Assembly (NCBI GenBank): GCA_002437815.1
Contig: DJRP01000010.1
Location: 1 to 64,000, forward strand
Direction: 5' to 3'
Origin: Collinsella sp. UBA6357
Lineage (GTDB): Bacteria; Actinomycetota; Coriobacteriia; Coriobacteriales; Coriobacteriaceae
DNA: 64,000 bases
Part shown: piece after piece, positions 23,321 through 32,321 of the stretch
Position numbering within the stretch: the first letter of the stretch is position 1
Layout: each line of letters opens with the position of its first letter
The notes under the pieces: generated by a model
The model's database searches: none
Seen by the model: the letters and a program-made list of their open reading frames with translations, nothing else
What the model was told of the DNA's origin: nothing
Position numbers and translations under genes: made by a program

Positions 23321-25318
23321 TTACTGCAGGTCCAACTGGTCCAGGTATTCCTTGCCGTGCGCGGAGATATGGCGCTTGCGCCCCGCCTCGTCGTTGCCCA
23401 GCAGCAGATTGAACATGGTTTCCATCTTGGTGACGTCCTCGGGTTCCACCTTGATCAGACGGCGCGTCTCGGGATTCATGGTGGTGAGCCACATCATATC
23501 GGGGTCGTTCTCACCAAGACCCTTGGAACGGTTGATCGAGCACTTCTGGTCACCGATCTCTTTGAGCACCGCGTTTTTCTCGAGCTCGGTATAGGCGAAG
23601 TAGGTCTTCTCCTTGCAGTTGATCTCATAGAGCGGCGACTCGGCGATATAGACATAGCCCTGGTCGATGAGCGTGGGCACCAGGCGGTAGAGCATGGTAA
23701 GGACGAGCGTGCGGATGTGATAGCCGTCGACATCGGCGTCCGTACAGATGATGACCTTGTTCCAGTTGAGGTTGTCGAGGTCGAAGGAGCCCAGATTCTT
23801 GATGCGCTTGTCTTTGATCTCGACGCCGCAGCCGAGCACGCGCATGAGATCCATGATGATGTCGGACTTGAAGATGCGCGGGTAGTCCTCTTTGAGGCAG
23901 TTGAGGATTTTGCCGCGGACGGGCATGACGCCCTGGAACTCGGCATCGCGCGACGTGCGGATGGCGCCGGCGGCCGAGTCGCCCTCTACGATGTAGATCT
24001 CGCGGCGGCTCTTGTCCTTGGAACGACAGTCGATGAACTTCTGCACGCGGTTGGCCATATCGGTCTTCTGCTGCAGGTTGGTCTTGATGCTCTGGCGCGT
24101 CTTCTCGGCGTTCTCGCGGGAGCGCTTGTTGATGAGCACCTGCTCGACGATCTTGCCGGCGGCCTCCTTGTTCTCGATCAGGTAGGTCGAGAGACGCTCC
24201 TTGAAGAAAGCGGTCATGGCCTGCTGGATAAAGCGGTTGTTGATGGCCTTCTTGGTCTGGTTCTCATAGGAGGTTTGGGTCGAGAAGCAGTTGGTGACGA
24301 GCACGAGGCAGTCCTGAACGTCCTGCCACTTGATACCGCTTTCGTTTTTGTTGTACTTGCCCTGCTGCTTGATGTAGGCGTCGAGGGCGCTCGTGAGGGC
24401 GCTGCGGGCCGCCTTCTCGGGCGAGCCGCCGTTCTCGAGCCAGGACGAGTTGTGGTAGTACTCCTGCATCGTGAAGGTGCGCGAGAAGCACATGCACGCG
24501 GTGATCTTGACGTTGTAGTCGGGCAGATCCTCGCGGTCGCGGCCGCGACGGTCGGCTTGGATAAAGAAGGGCTCGGTGAGGTAGTCGGCGCCCACTTTTT
24601 CGAGCACGTAGTCCTCGATGCCCTTGGGGTAGCAGAAATCCTCCTCGGCAAACTCGCCGTCGTCGCCCTCGATGCGCAGACGGAAGGTTACGTTGGCGTT
24701 GACCACGGCCTGGCGGCGCATAGTCTCGCGGAACCAATCGTCGGGGATGTCAATCGAGGTGAAGACCTCGAGGTCGGGGCGCCATTTGATGGTGGTGCCG
24801 GTGCGATCGCCGTCGTAGGCCTCGACCGTGAGCGCCTTCTTCTTGGCGCCGACGACCTTTCCCTTCTTAAAGTGCAGCGAGTACTTGTTGCCGTCGCGCC
24901 AAACGGTGACGTCCATGTATTCGGATGCATACTGCGTGGCGCACGAGCCCAGACCGTTGGTGCCGAGCGAGAAGTCGTAGTCGCCGCCCTCGTTGTTGTC
25001 ATACTTGCCGCCGGCGTAGAGCTCGCAGAAGACGAGCTCCCAGTTAAAGCGCTTTTCTGAGGGGTTCCAATCGAGCGGGCAGCCACGACCGTTGTCCTCG
25101 ACCTGGATGGAACCGTCGCGGAAGGTGGTGAGGGTGATGAGCTTGCCGTAACCCTGGCGTGCCTCGTCGACGGCGTTGGACAGGATCTCGAAGGCGGCAT
25201 GCGCGCAGCCGTCAAGCCCGTCTGAGCCAAAGATGACGGCGGGGCGCAGGCGGACGCGTTCCTCATCCTTGAGCTGGCGGATGCTGTCGTTGCCATATTT
25301 TGCGGTGCTTTTTGCCAT
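23321..25318 (-). CDS. Type IIA DNA topoisomerase subunit B (ParE/GyrB-like)
   Basis: This 665-residue ATPase/TOPRIM subunit has the GHKL motifs FEILSNAVDEA (about 43-53), DNGRG and GTNGLGS. The TOPRIM motifs are YIVEGDSAAG, with the catalytic glutamate, and TDADVDG. The C-terminal part includes INRSKGLGENDPDMM. It is divergent from classical GyrB and matches the second topoisomerase present in many Clostridia and Coriobacteria. It is the first gene of the two-gene unit; subunit A follows. Confidence 0.87.
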   Translation of the reverse strand: MAKSTAKYGNDSIRQLKDEERVRLRPAVIFGSDGLDGCAHAAFEILSNAVDEARQGYGKLITLTTFRDGSIQVEDNGRGCPLDWNPSEKRFNWELVFCELYAGGKYDNNEGGDYDFSLGTNGLGSCATQYASEYMDVTVWRDGNKYSLHFKKGKVVGAKKKALTVEAYDGDRTGTTIKWRPDLEVFTSIDIPDDWFRETMRRQAVVNANVTFRLRIEGDDGEFAEEDFCYPKGIEDYVLEKVGADYLTEPFFIQADRRGRDREDLPDYNVKITACMCFSRTFTMQEYYHNSSWLENGGSPEKAARSALTSALDAYIKQQGKYNKNESGIKWQDVQDCLVLVTNCFSTQTSYENQTKKAINNRFIQQAMTAFFKERLSTYLIENKEAAGKIVEQVLINKRSRENAEKTRQSIKTNLQQKTDMANRVQKFIDCRSKDKSRREIYIVEGDSAAGAIRTSRDAEFQGVMPVRGKILNCLKEDYPRIFKSDIIMDLMRVLGCGVEIKDKRIKNLGSFDLDNLNWNKVIICTDADVDGYHIRTLVLTMLYRLVPTLIDQGYVYIAESPLYEINCKEKTYFAYTELEKNAVLKEIGDQKCSINRSKGLGENDPDMMWLTTMNPETRRLIKVEPEDVTKMETMFNLLLGNDEAGRKRHISAHGKEYLDQLDLQ

Positions 25319-25565
25319 AAGCGCTCTTTCGGTGCTTCCTTTTCATTCCCGGTTGTTGCAAATAGTCAAAGTAGCATAGCCCGGGGCACAGACGATTCCA
25401 GTCGACACGAAATCCATCGAACAATCGTTCGTGGCTGTACTTGTTATACCAAGCGGACACGCGATACCCTGAGCCAACGCTTGCGCCGAGAAGGGTATTT
25501 GCTGTCTCCAAAATTCCGTATGATACTGGTGAATATCGATTGGAAACGTGAGACGGGATGTGGCG

Positions 25566-26210
25566 ATGCCCGAGTCGATGGTCAAAGTCGCTACCCTTGT
25601 GGCGTCTGTTCTGCTCTTGACTTCTTGTTCGTCGATGCCGGCGAAGGATGTCGCCCCCGCTCACCAGGGTACGCACTATTCCCATAGTGATACTGGATCC
25701 GACATGGTTGATACCGCCGAATCGGCATCAACCATCGGTTTGACGGAACGCCCCGATGGCAAATCGATTGCGGAGGGCCTGCCGTTCAAAGATATGGATG
25801 GGAGCCTGATCGATCAAACATGGTTGGGCGAGCATGATGAGATGGGCGAGCCTGTCGACGGCGGTCTCTTTGCGGGCGGTGTCTCGTATACATGGAACGC
25901 TCAAAATGGCACAGACGATGCGGTGTTCTCCGCCATCGTGGTCAACGGTCGAGTTGCGAAGGTCAGCAAATGCAATATGGGGCGCAACTACTGGGCGGTT
26001 CCCGGCAGCCTCTCGGGGCGGGAGCTGCCGGATCGAACGGCCTCGGGCGCACAGGTTGATACAAGTGCGGCGGGCCGGCAGCCCGAGGACCCGACCGATT
26101 ACGATTCGCCCGAAGCATACGCCGATAACAACGAGGACGCCTTTCGTGCAAACGGGGCTGAAGACCCTTGGCAGTCGGCGTATGACTATTGGTGCGGCAA
26201 TGCGGCGTGA
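25566..26210 (+). CDS. Putative lipoprotein of unknown function
   Basis: This 214-residue protein has an N-terminal lipoprotein signal, MVKVATLVASVLLLTSC, with the lipid-attached cysteine just after LLTS. The mature part is acidic and rich in D, S and G. No family was recognised, though a segment with YTWNAQNGTDDAVFSAIV may be a small beta-domain. The ATG at 25566 has GGGAT at about eight bases; a GTG at 25548 and an ATG at 25578 are alternatives. The divergent topoisomerase operon lies upstream, with a 247-base gap that shows no other gene. Confidence 0.65.
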   Translation: MPESMVKVATLVASVLLLTSCSSMPAKDVAPAHQGTHYSHSDTGSDMVDTAESASTIGLTERPDGKSIAEGLPFKDMDGSLIDQTWLGEHDEMGEPVDGGLFAGGVSYTWNAQNGTDDAVFSAIVVNGRVAKVSKCNMGRNYWAVPGSLSGRELPDRTASGAQVDTSAAGRQPEDPTDYDSPEAYADNNEDAFRANGAEDPWQSAYDYWCGNAA

Positions 26211-26319
26211 GATTCGACTCGAACTCCTGATTTCGTTGCCACTCGGCTTTTTTGTTGGTGCACAACTAAGGTGTCGGACAGTTAAAACCGTCTGACATTC
26301 CTCCCGCATGGGCTCTACG

Positions 26320-27177
26320 CTAACGAGTGGTCGATGCTCTGTTGCTCTTGACGTGGTTACCGATGATCTCGGAGACGTCCGAGATCGAGACGAAGGCCGA
26401 GTGGTCCACCGAATCGATTACCTCGCGCAGCTCACGTACCTCGTATTTGGTGATTACGCAGTAGAGTACTTTCTTCTTGCCGCTGAGCATGCCCTCGCCG
26501 TCCATGATGGTGACGGTGCGGCCCATGCGGGCGAAGATGCGCTCGCAGATCTGGGTGGCGTCGTCAGTGATGATGAGCGCCGCCTTGACCTGGTTCATCT
26601 CGGACTCGACCATGTCGAGGACTTTCGAGGTGATGAAGTACGTGAGCAGCGAGTAGAGCGCGCGGTCGATGCCAAAGAGGACGCCGGCCAGTCCGTAGAT
26701 GACGATGTTCATGCCGAGCACCATCTCTCCCACGGCCAGATCGGTCTTGCGACTCACGAGGATCGCCACGGCCTCGGTGCCATCGAGGCAGCCGCCGCTG
26801 CGGATCACGATGCCTACGCCCAAACCCAGCAACACGCCGCCGAAGCACACGGCGAGCAGGGTTTCGTCCGTCGCGTTGGCCCACCCGTTAAAGAGCTCGA
26901 CGCTCGCGGAGAACACGGCCATGGAGAACGCGGCGCGCGCGGTGAAGCTGCGGCCGAGCTTGATCCCGCCCAGTATCACGAACGGCGCGTTGAGGAGCAC
27001 GGTGAGCACGGCGAGCGGTAACCTCGTGAGGTGCGAGACCATCATGCCGATGCCGATCACGCCGCCGTCGAGGATCGTGTTGGGCACCAGGAACTCCTCG
27101 ACCGCGAACGCGGCGATGACAGAGCCCACGGCGAGCAAAAGATAGTTGATGAGGGGATGCGCCGGTCGATGATCCAT
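26320..27177 (-). CDS. YitT family membrane protein (DUF161 plus DUF2179)
   Basis: This 285-residue protein has an N-terminal YitT membrane domain with five or so helices (EEFLVPNTILDGGVIGIGMM is typical), a repeat-like GGCLDGTEAVAILVSRKTDL, and a C-terminal DUF2179 domain with GMLSGKKKVLYCVITKYEV. The family is thought to be a transporter or channel, but its substrate is not settled. The ATG at 27177 follows AAAGG and is chosen over an upstream in-frame start. It converges on the lipoprotein gene. Confidence 0.85.
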   Translation of the reverse strand: MDHRPAHPLINYLLLAVGSVIAAFAVEEFLVPNTILDGGVIGIGMMVSHLTRLPLAVLTVLLNAPFVILGGIKLGRSFTARAAFSMAVFSASVELFNGWANATDETLLAVCFGGVLLGLGVGIVIRSGGCLDGTEAVAILVSRKTDLAVGEMVLGMNIVIYGLAGVLFGIDRALYSLLTYFITSKVLDMVESEMNQVKAALIITDDATQICERIFARMGRTVTIMDGEGMLSGKKKVLYCVITKYEVRELREVIDSVDHSAFVSISDVSEIIGNHVKSNRASTTR

Positions 27178-27270
27178 AGATACCTTTCGGGTTGTCGTTC
27201 TGTCGGCTGGTTCTTGTTGCGAGTGTTTGTCTAGGGGATAGGGCGTCATCGCGAAGCGGGCGCGTTGCTC

Positions 27271-27768
27271 CTATCCCGCGAGCATAAGGGCAATAAGGAG
27301 TGCGGCTTGGCCGGCAGTGTTGGTGAGCTGCTCGATCCAGTTGGAGCGTACATCCTTTTGGTCGCGGTGACCGGCGAAATACCCCATGGCACACATGCAG
27401 GCAATCCACGCGAGGACAAACGGCAGACTCGGCGCGCGCGTGAGCGCCCCGAGCGTTGCGGCCGCCGCATCGAGATGGGTGGCGGCACCGGCGACCATGA
27501 GTGCAAACCCGACCGGCATGACGTAGCGCATTTGACGGCTGAGCCAGGCGACGTTGCGTCGAGCTAACGCGATCAGGAGTTTCCAGGCCACCTTGCCTGC
27601 GCCGCCCAGAAACGCAACGGCGGCGCCTGCGATAAATAGCGGGCTGTCCAGCTGCGCGCCGAACACGACGGCGCTGGCGCAGAAGAGCGCCACGGGGATG
27701 GCGTCCACGAGCGCCAGCGATAAGGTGAACCCCTCGGGGAGCGAATCGTTCTGGTGGGGAGCTGGCAT
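27271..27768 (-). CDS. Hypothetical membrane protein
   Basis: This 165-residue protein has four predicted membrane segments, including LFCASAVVFGA and FIAGAAVAFLGGAGKVA near the start and a C-terminal AGQAALLIALMLAG. The ATG at 27768 is preceded by GAAAGAAGA. Longer minus-strand frames covering it run antisense to the next gene and are rejected. I could not name the family. It lies 93 bases upstream of the YitT gene on the same strand and could share its transcript. Confidence 0.55.
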   Translation of the reverse strand: MPAPHQNDSLPEGFTLSLALVDAIPVALFCASAVVFGAQLDSPLFIAGAAVAFLGGAGKVAWKLLIALARRNVAWLSRQMRYVMPVGFALMVAGAATHLDAAAATLGALTRAPSLPFVLAWIACMCAMGYFAGHRDQKDVRSNWIEQLTNTAGQAALLIALMLAG

Positions 27769-27861
27769 GAGATCTTCTTTCGGCTTGTTGCGATGTTTGC
27801 ATTCGATGATACGACTCTCTAGGCGCATACTGATGAGTGTTGTTTTCTGAAAGAGGTTCCT

Positions 27862-28653
27862 ATGCAGTTTTGGATTCTGTTCGCCGTGGCGATGGTTGTG
27901 AGCTCCATCGGTTGGAAGCGTTTCGTCTGGTTCATCTCGCTCGGTTACGGCTTTTCCATGGCCGCGATCGGTGCGGCGCTGCTTGTCATGTTCGGCGGTT
28001 CGGCTGATGTGGCCAGCATCGCCATCTGCGTCATGCTCGTGGTCTACGGCCTGCGCCTGGGCGGCTATCTGCTGCTGCGCGAGCGTCGGAGTGCGGCATA
28101 CAACCATGTCATGAAAACTCAGGTCAACGACGGCTCCGGGATCGCCAAGCCCGTCCAGGCGCTCATCTGGGCCGTATGCGCGCTGTTGTATGCGTGTGAG
28201 GCGAGCCCGGTTCTCTGGCGCATGGCCAACGGCGTGCCCATGGATGCGTGCGCCGTGGTGGGAGCTTGCATCATGGCAGCGGGCATCGTGCTGGAGTCTG
28301 CCTCTGACCTGCAAAAGAGCGCGCAGAAACGTGTGAACCCGCATCGCTTCTGCGACAAAGGGCTGTTCTCCTTTGTTCGCTGCCCCAACTATCTGGGCGA
28401 GGTGCTCACGTGGACCGGCATGCTCGTCTCGGGCATCACGGCCTGCACGGGCGTGTGGCAGTGGGCGGCCGCGCTTGTCGGTTGGGTCGGCATCGTCTAT
28501 GTGATGTTCGGCGGCGCCCGCAGGCTCGAGATTCGTCAGAACAAGAACTACGGCAAGGATCCCGAGTATCAGACATACGTGAAAAGGACACCCATTCTGC
28601 TGCCGTTCGTCCCGCTCTACAGCGTCGAGAAGTACACCTGGCTCAAAGGCTAA
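27862..28653 (+). CDS. DUF1295 family membrane protein (steroid 5-alpha-reductase/ICMT fold)
   Basis: This 263-residue polytopic protein of the DUF1295 group has RLGGYLLLRERRSAAY in the first half and the family's cofactor-side motif GLFSFVRCPNYLGEVL in the second, then RLEIRQNKNYGKDPEY. Related proteins use NADPH or SAM to modify lipids or isoprenoids; the substrate here is unknown. The dihydrouridine synthase gene begins 16 bases after its stop, so the two are likely co-transcribed. Confidence 0.85.
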   Translation: MQFWILFAVAMVVSSIGWKRFVWFISLGYGFSMAAIGAALLVMFGGSADVASIAICVMLVVYGLRLGGYLLLRERRSAAYNHVMKTQVNDGSGIAKPVQALIWAVCALLYACEASPVLWRMANGVPMDACAVVGACIMAAGIVLESASDLQKSAQKRVNPHRFCDKGLFSFVRCPNYLGEVLTWTGMLVSGITACTGVWQWAAALVGWVGIVYVMFGGARRLEIRQNKNYGKDPEYQTYVKRTPILLPFVPLYSVEKYTWLKG

Positions 28654-28668
28654 GCGCAAGGAGATCGG

Positions 28669-29622
28669 ATGATTTTATCGCTGGCCCCTATGGAAGGGAT
28701 CACGGGACACGTTTTTCGGCGCGTGCATGCGGAGTGCTTCGGCGCACTCGACAAGTACTACACGCCGTTTTTGCCGCCTCCGCGGGTGGGCAAGCACTTT
28801 GGTGGCAAGGCGGCGCGCGAGATCGACCCCGCCAACAACGAGGGCCTTAACGTGGTGCCGCAGCTCATGACCAAGAACGCCGACGAGTTCGTTTGGGCGG
28901 CGCAGGTGCTCGCCGATATGGGGTACCGCGAGGTCAACCTCAATCTGGGCTGTCCTTCGGGCACGGTGGTCTCCAAGGGTAAGGGCTCGGGCTTTCTGTG
29001 CTATCCGGAAGAGCTCGAGGCGTTTTTGCTCGATGTATGCGCGCGCTCGCCGTTGCCGGTCTCGGTTAAGACGCGCTTGGGTCTTGAAAACGATGCCGAG
29101 TATGGGCGGCTGTTGGACATATATCGCCGCGTACCGCTTGCCGAGCTGATCGTGCACCCGCGTGTACGGAATGATCACTACAAAGGTAAGCCGCGCTGGG
29201 AGCCCTATGGCGAGACGCTTGCACGGGCACCGTTTCCCGTTGCATATAACGGTGACATCTTCGGGCTCAAGGATATGGACGCCCTGGTTGCGGCCTATCC
29301 GGCAACGCGCCATGTGATGCTGGGGCGCGGTCTGCTCGCCAATCCGGCCCTTGCACGGCAGATCAAGGGTGGGCCGGCCGCTACGGCTCACGAACTGCGG
29401 GCGTTCCACGACAAGCTGTTTGAGGCTTATGCCGAGGAGATGGGCGGCAACGCGGTCTTTCGCATGAAAGAATGGTGGTTCTACGCCAAGTGCGCCTTCG
29501 CCGACCCACTCGCCGTGCACAAGTTGGTCCGTAAGACTAAGAAAGTTGACGAGTATCGCTCTGCGGTCGAGCGTGTGTTTCGCGAACAGCCCCTGGCGGT
29601 CGAGGCACGGTTTCGCGACTGA
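28669..29622 (+). CDS. tRNA-dihydrouridine synthase
   Basis: This 317-residue flavoenzyme reduces specific uridines in tRNA to dihydrouridine with NADPH. It has the FMN-barrel start SLAPMEGITGHVFRR, NLNLGCPSG with the catalytic cysteine, VKTRLGL, IVHPRVRNDHYKGKP and MLGRGLLANPAL. The length is normal for a Dus protein. The subfamily (DusB or a related type) cannot be set by eye. It follows the DUF1295 gene closely and precedes an independent DUF134-type regulator. Confidence 0.88.
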   Translation: MILSLAPMEGITGHVFRRVHAECFGALDKYYTPFLPPPRVGKHFGGKAAREIDPANNEGLNVVPQLMTKNADEFVWAAQVLADMGYREVNLNLGCPSGTVVSKGKGSGFLCYPEELEAFLLDVCARSPLPVSVKTRLGLENDAEYGRLLDIYRRVPLAELIVHPRVRNDHYKGKPRWEPYGETLARAPFPVAYNGDIFGLKDMDALVAAYPATRHVMLGRGLLANPALARQIKGGPAATAHELRAFHDKLFEAYAEEMGGNAVFRMKEWWFYAKCAFADPLAVHKLVRKTKKVDEYRSAVERVFREQPLAVEARFRD

Positions 29623-29644
29623 ACGAGGCGGGCTGCAACACAAG

Positions 29645-29723
29645 ATTGCAAGTTATTATTGACATATGCCAAAAAGGCTTGCAATAGCATGTCGAATGGC
29701 TATTCTTATTGTCGACATATGTC
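29645..29723 (+). promoter_or_regulatory. Promoter and palindromic sites upstream of the DUF134-NifX fusion
   Basis: ATTGCAAG (29645-29652) and CTTGCAAT (29678-29685) form an inverted repeat. TTGCAA (29679-29684) and TATTCT (29701-29706) make a possible promoter with 16-base spacing. GACATATGTC is a perfect dyad at 29714-29723, with a near-copy, GACATATGCC, at 29661-29670. Together they suggest operator sites for the regulator that follows. Confidence 0.5.
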
Positions 29724-29739
29724 AGAAATGGAGTGGAGC

Positions 29740-30507
29740 ATGGCAGGTCGCCGCGAGAAAGTCAGACAGGTCGGCTTGATGCCTGAGTACGTGGGATTCA
29801 CGCCCGACGGCCTTGCAAGCGGTGCCGATATCGTGCTCACGGTCGATGAACTCGAGGCGTTGCGCCTTGTCGATCTTGAGCGTTTGAGTCAAGCGGACGC
29901 TGCGACCCGCATGGGCGTGGCCCGCGCGACCGTCTCGGCCATCTGCGAGCGGGCCCGCGCCAAGGTGGCCGACGCGCTCGTCAACGGTCGACGCCTGGCG
30001 ATCGAGGGCGGCAATGTTTCCTATGCTCCCGCTCAGCAACGACATGCCGAGCCCTGGCCGGCGAAGAAAGGACAGACGATGAGGATCGCGGTCACCTATG
30101 ACGACGGATGCGTGTTCCAGCATTTTGGTCGTACCGAGCAGTTCAAGATCTATGACGTCGAGGATGGCAAGGTCACGTCCTCGCAAGTCGTGAGCTCGAA
30201 CGGAGCGGGTCACGGTGCGCTTGCCGGCGTGCTCGCGCAGGGCGGTGTCGATGCGCTCGTGTGCGGCGGCATCGGTGGGGGCGCCATCAATGCGCTCAAC
30301 CAGGCCGGTATCGACATCTACGCCGGCGCCTCGGGCGACTGCGACGCGGTCGTGGCGGCCCTCCTTGCCGGCGAGTTCGAGCCGGCGCAGGGTGCCACCT
30401 GTGGCTGCCATGGTCACGGCCACGGGGAAGGTCACGACGGCTGCGGTTGTGGCGGCCATGGACACGGCGAAGGGCATGGCGACGGGCACGAGTGCCACTG
30501 CCACTAG
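29740..30507 (+). CDS. DUF134 HTH domain fused to NifX/NifB-type FeMo-cofactor-binding domain
   Basis: The ATG at 29740 follows GGAG at six bases. The 255-residue protein begins with a DUF134 domain: AGRREKVRQV, VLTVDELEALRLVDLERLSQ and an HTH with DAATRMGVARATVSAICERA. A dinitrogenase iron-molybdenum cofactor domain follows, with RIAVTYDDGCVFQHFGRTEQ and VCGGIGGGAINAL. The tail of about 35 residues is rich in H, G, C and E and probably binds metal. In most bacteria these are two proteins. No nitrogenase genes are near. A role in sensing iron-sulfur or metal status is inference. Confidence 0.8.
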   Translation: MAGRREKVRQVGLMPEYVGFTPDGLASGADIVLTVDELEALRLVDLERLSQADAATRMGVARATVSAICERARAKVADALVNGRRLAIEGGNVSYAPAQQRHAEPWPAKKGQTMRIAVTYDDGCVFQHFGRTEQFKIYDVEDGKVTSSQVVSSNGAGHGALAGVLAQGGVDALVCGGIGGGAINALNQAGIDIYAGASGDCDAVVAALLAGEFEPAQGATCGCHGHGHGEGHDGCGCGGHGHGEGHGDGHECHCH

Positions 30508-30569
30508 AATAAAAAGCGCTGCGGATTGTATGTGACTCGGTCGAGATGGCATCGGCCGGGCCGCATCTG

Positions 30570-30704
30570 CTAGCGAACGAGCTCTTCCACGACGCGGGCG
30601 ATATCGGCATCGATGAGGATGCTACGGTCGGCGATCTCGACCGGAGCCATGGCCTCGCCCAGATTGACGCAGGCATAGGTTGCCTGCTTATTTTTGGCTG
30701 TCAT
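30570..30704 (-). CDS. Short unrecognised frame, possible 3' remnant
   Basis: On the minus strand a 44-codon frame reads MTAKNKQATYACVNLGEAMA and continues with ordinary protein composition to a TAG at 30570. No ribosome site or family is seen. It faces away from the radical SAM fragment, and both appear cut near 30705, so it may be the 3' end of a divergently transcribed neighbour lost by deletion. Confidence 0.25.
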   Translation of the reverse strand: MTAKNKQATYACVNLGEAMAPVEIADRSILIDADIARVVEELVR

Positions 30705-31161
30705 CTTGGAGCCGCTCGAGTACCGCGAGGTGCTCTTGGCGGCGCAGGAGCGCATCGAGTATCACCAAACCGCGGGGCGCAAGACGTTCTTCCAGCTCAA
30801 GGACCATCTGTGGACACTTCTGCTGTGGGAGCAGGGCAAGTTCGCGATTCCCAAAGATGCCAAGCCCGGCATGATCTACGACGGTTGCCACTGCGGAACG
30901 GGCCATATGACGGTGCTACCCACAGGCGACGTTTACGCCTGCCGCCGCATGGAGAGCAAGATCGGCAATGTGGCCGAGAACACGCTTGAGGAGCTCTTCT
31001 TCTCGCCGACGATGGAGGCCAAGCGCGAGTTCAAGAAGTTCAAGAAGTGCTCCAAGTGCGAACTCTTCGGCTGGTGCCGCGGTTGTCCCGCGGTGACGTA
31101 CGGCTACACGGGTGATATGTACGAGGCCGACCCGCAGTGTTGGAAGGAAATCGAAGAGTAA
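30694..31161 (+). pseudogene. Radical SAM/SPASM protein, C-terminal fragment
   Basis: The frame keeps only the auxiliary-cluster SPASM end of a peptide-modifying radical SAM enzyme: CHCGTGHMTVLPTGDVYACR, then CSKCELFGWCRGCPAVTYGY, with a final CW. It resembles the ACGX-system maturases as I remember them. The N-terminal CxxxCxxC barrel is absent and there is no credible start, so it is non-functional alone. No precursor peptide was found near it. Confidence 0.7.
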
Positions 31162-31258
31162 ACGTGGATACGCTCGCGACGAAGCCGCTTCGTATCGGGT
31201 GCGGCATCGGGTATTCTAGGGCGCGGTAATCGAATGAAACCGGCGGAGGTCCCAAGCG

Positions 31259-32302
31259 ATGAGAGAGAAGAAGCCCAGATACACGGCCGAGAGCAGGCTC
31301 GGATTTATGCGCGCGGTGCAGGTCGTCAACGTGCTTCAAATCCTTATCGGCTATGTTGCCCTGGTTTTTATCTCGGGACGCGACCTTCGCGGGGTGGCGG
31401 CCTATACGTCGTTCAACATGGCGCTCGAGACCGTCTGCATGGGCGAGCTCGTCTGGCTCATCTCACATCGCAAGCGCTATACGCGGCAGATCGCCATTGC
31501 CATGTATGCCATAACGACCGTGAGCACGTGCATCCTGTACGGGCTTATGGGAATCCTGACGGTGGAAAACATCGTGTTCACAGCGGCCGTTCCCGCGCTG
31601 CTCTCGCTCTACTTCGCTACGTCGCGCCGTGCCAAGGCGGTGCTCGTGCAGCCCTTCGACGTGCGCTTTCGCGATAAATCCCTGGCCGCGGGCACACCGA
31701 CCTGGAATCCCCGTACATCCGATTTTTGGCTGCGCCTGCTCATCTACTTCTTTCTCTTTAGCGTGGCCGGCCATTGGATGGAGATGGGGGTCCAGGTACT
31801 TGTCGTCAACGGGATCATGCCGGGGACGGTCGCTGGCGCCGACTCGCTCACGTGGCGTGACGGCCTCAATCCGTTCTTTATCTATGGCATCTCCGTTGCG
31901 TTTTGCGGCTTGGTGCTCTATCCCGTCTATGTCAAACTCAAGCAGAAGATGCCTCGCATCTGGCAGGCATATCTGGTGAGCTTCATGCTCAACATGGCAT
32001 TTTGCGTGGCGGCGGAACTCGTGCTCGGCTTTCTCTTCAACACCGACTACCACGCTTGGGATTACCGCGACCAGTTCATGAACTTCGAGGGTCAGATCTG
32101 CCTGCTCTATTCCGTGTGCTTCGGCGTTGCCTCCTCGGCGATCACCTGGTTCGTCTATCCGTTCATGGAGCGCCAATTTAGTTATGTGAGCCACGAGAGC
32201 TTCCGGTTCATCTTCGTCGGTGCTCTTGTGCTGTTCCTCTTCATTCTTTTCACCTATAACTTTGATCCGCACGATCTGGGCCTGATCAGCTTCAGCCTAT
32301 AG
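31259..32302 (+). CDS. Putative ABC-transporter type IV membrane protein (CmpB family)
   Basis: This 347-residue multi-pass protein starts after GGAGGT, nine bases upstream. The second half has the CmpB/PF06541-type features: FFLFSVAGHWMEMGVQVLV early on and WDYRDQFMNFEGQICLLYSV, then further helices to the C-terminus. These were annotated as ABC-transporter permeases, but evidence for that is weak and no ATPase is encoded nearby. The N-terminal four-helix part is an extra region. TrmO follows 20 bases later and could be co-transcribed. Confidence 0.75.
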   Translation: MREKKPRYTAESRLGFMRAVQVVNVLQILIGYVALVFISGRDLRGVAAYTSFNMALETVCMGELVWLISHRKRYTRQIAIAMYAITTVSTCILYGLMGILTVENIVFTAAVPALLSLYFATSRRAKAVLVQPFDVRFRDKSLAAGTPTWNPRTSDFWLRLLIYFFLFSVAGHWMEMGVQVLVVNGIMPGTVAGADSLTWRDGLNPFFIYGISVAFCGLVLYPVYVKLKQKMPRIWQAYLVSFMLNMAFCVAAELVLGFLFNTDYHAWDYRDQFMNFEGQICLLYSVCFGVASSAITWFVYPFMERQFSYVSHESFRFIFVGALVLFLFILFTYNFDPHDLGLISFSL

Positions 32303-32321
32303 AAAAGGGATCTCGATTTTC

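Noticed and set aside
22958..25060. 700-codon open frame on the plus strand
   Set aside because: It is antisense to the two topoisomerase genes, whose motifs are clear. High G+C third positions keep the opposite frame open. It has no recognisable domain.
27271..28659. 462-codon version of the hypothetical membrane protein
   Set aside because: Its first 300 or so codons are antisense to the DUF1295 gene. The ATG at 27768 with a ribosome site gives a sensible membrane protein.
30546..30989. 147-codon plus-strand frame upstream of and overlapping the radical SAM fragment
   Set aside because: Its sequence is the out-of-frame reading of the SPASM fragment and of the intergenic region, with no domain or ribosome site.
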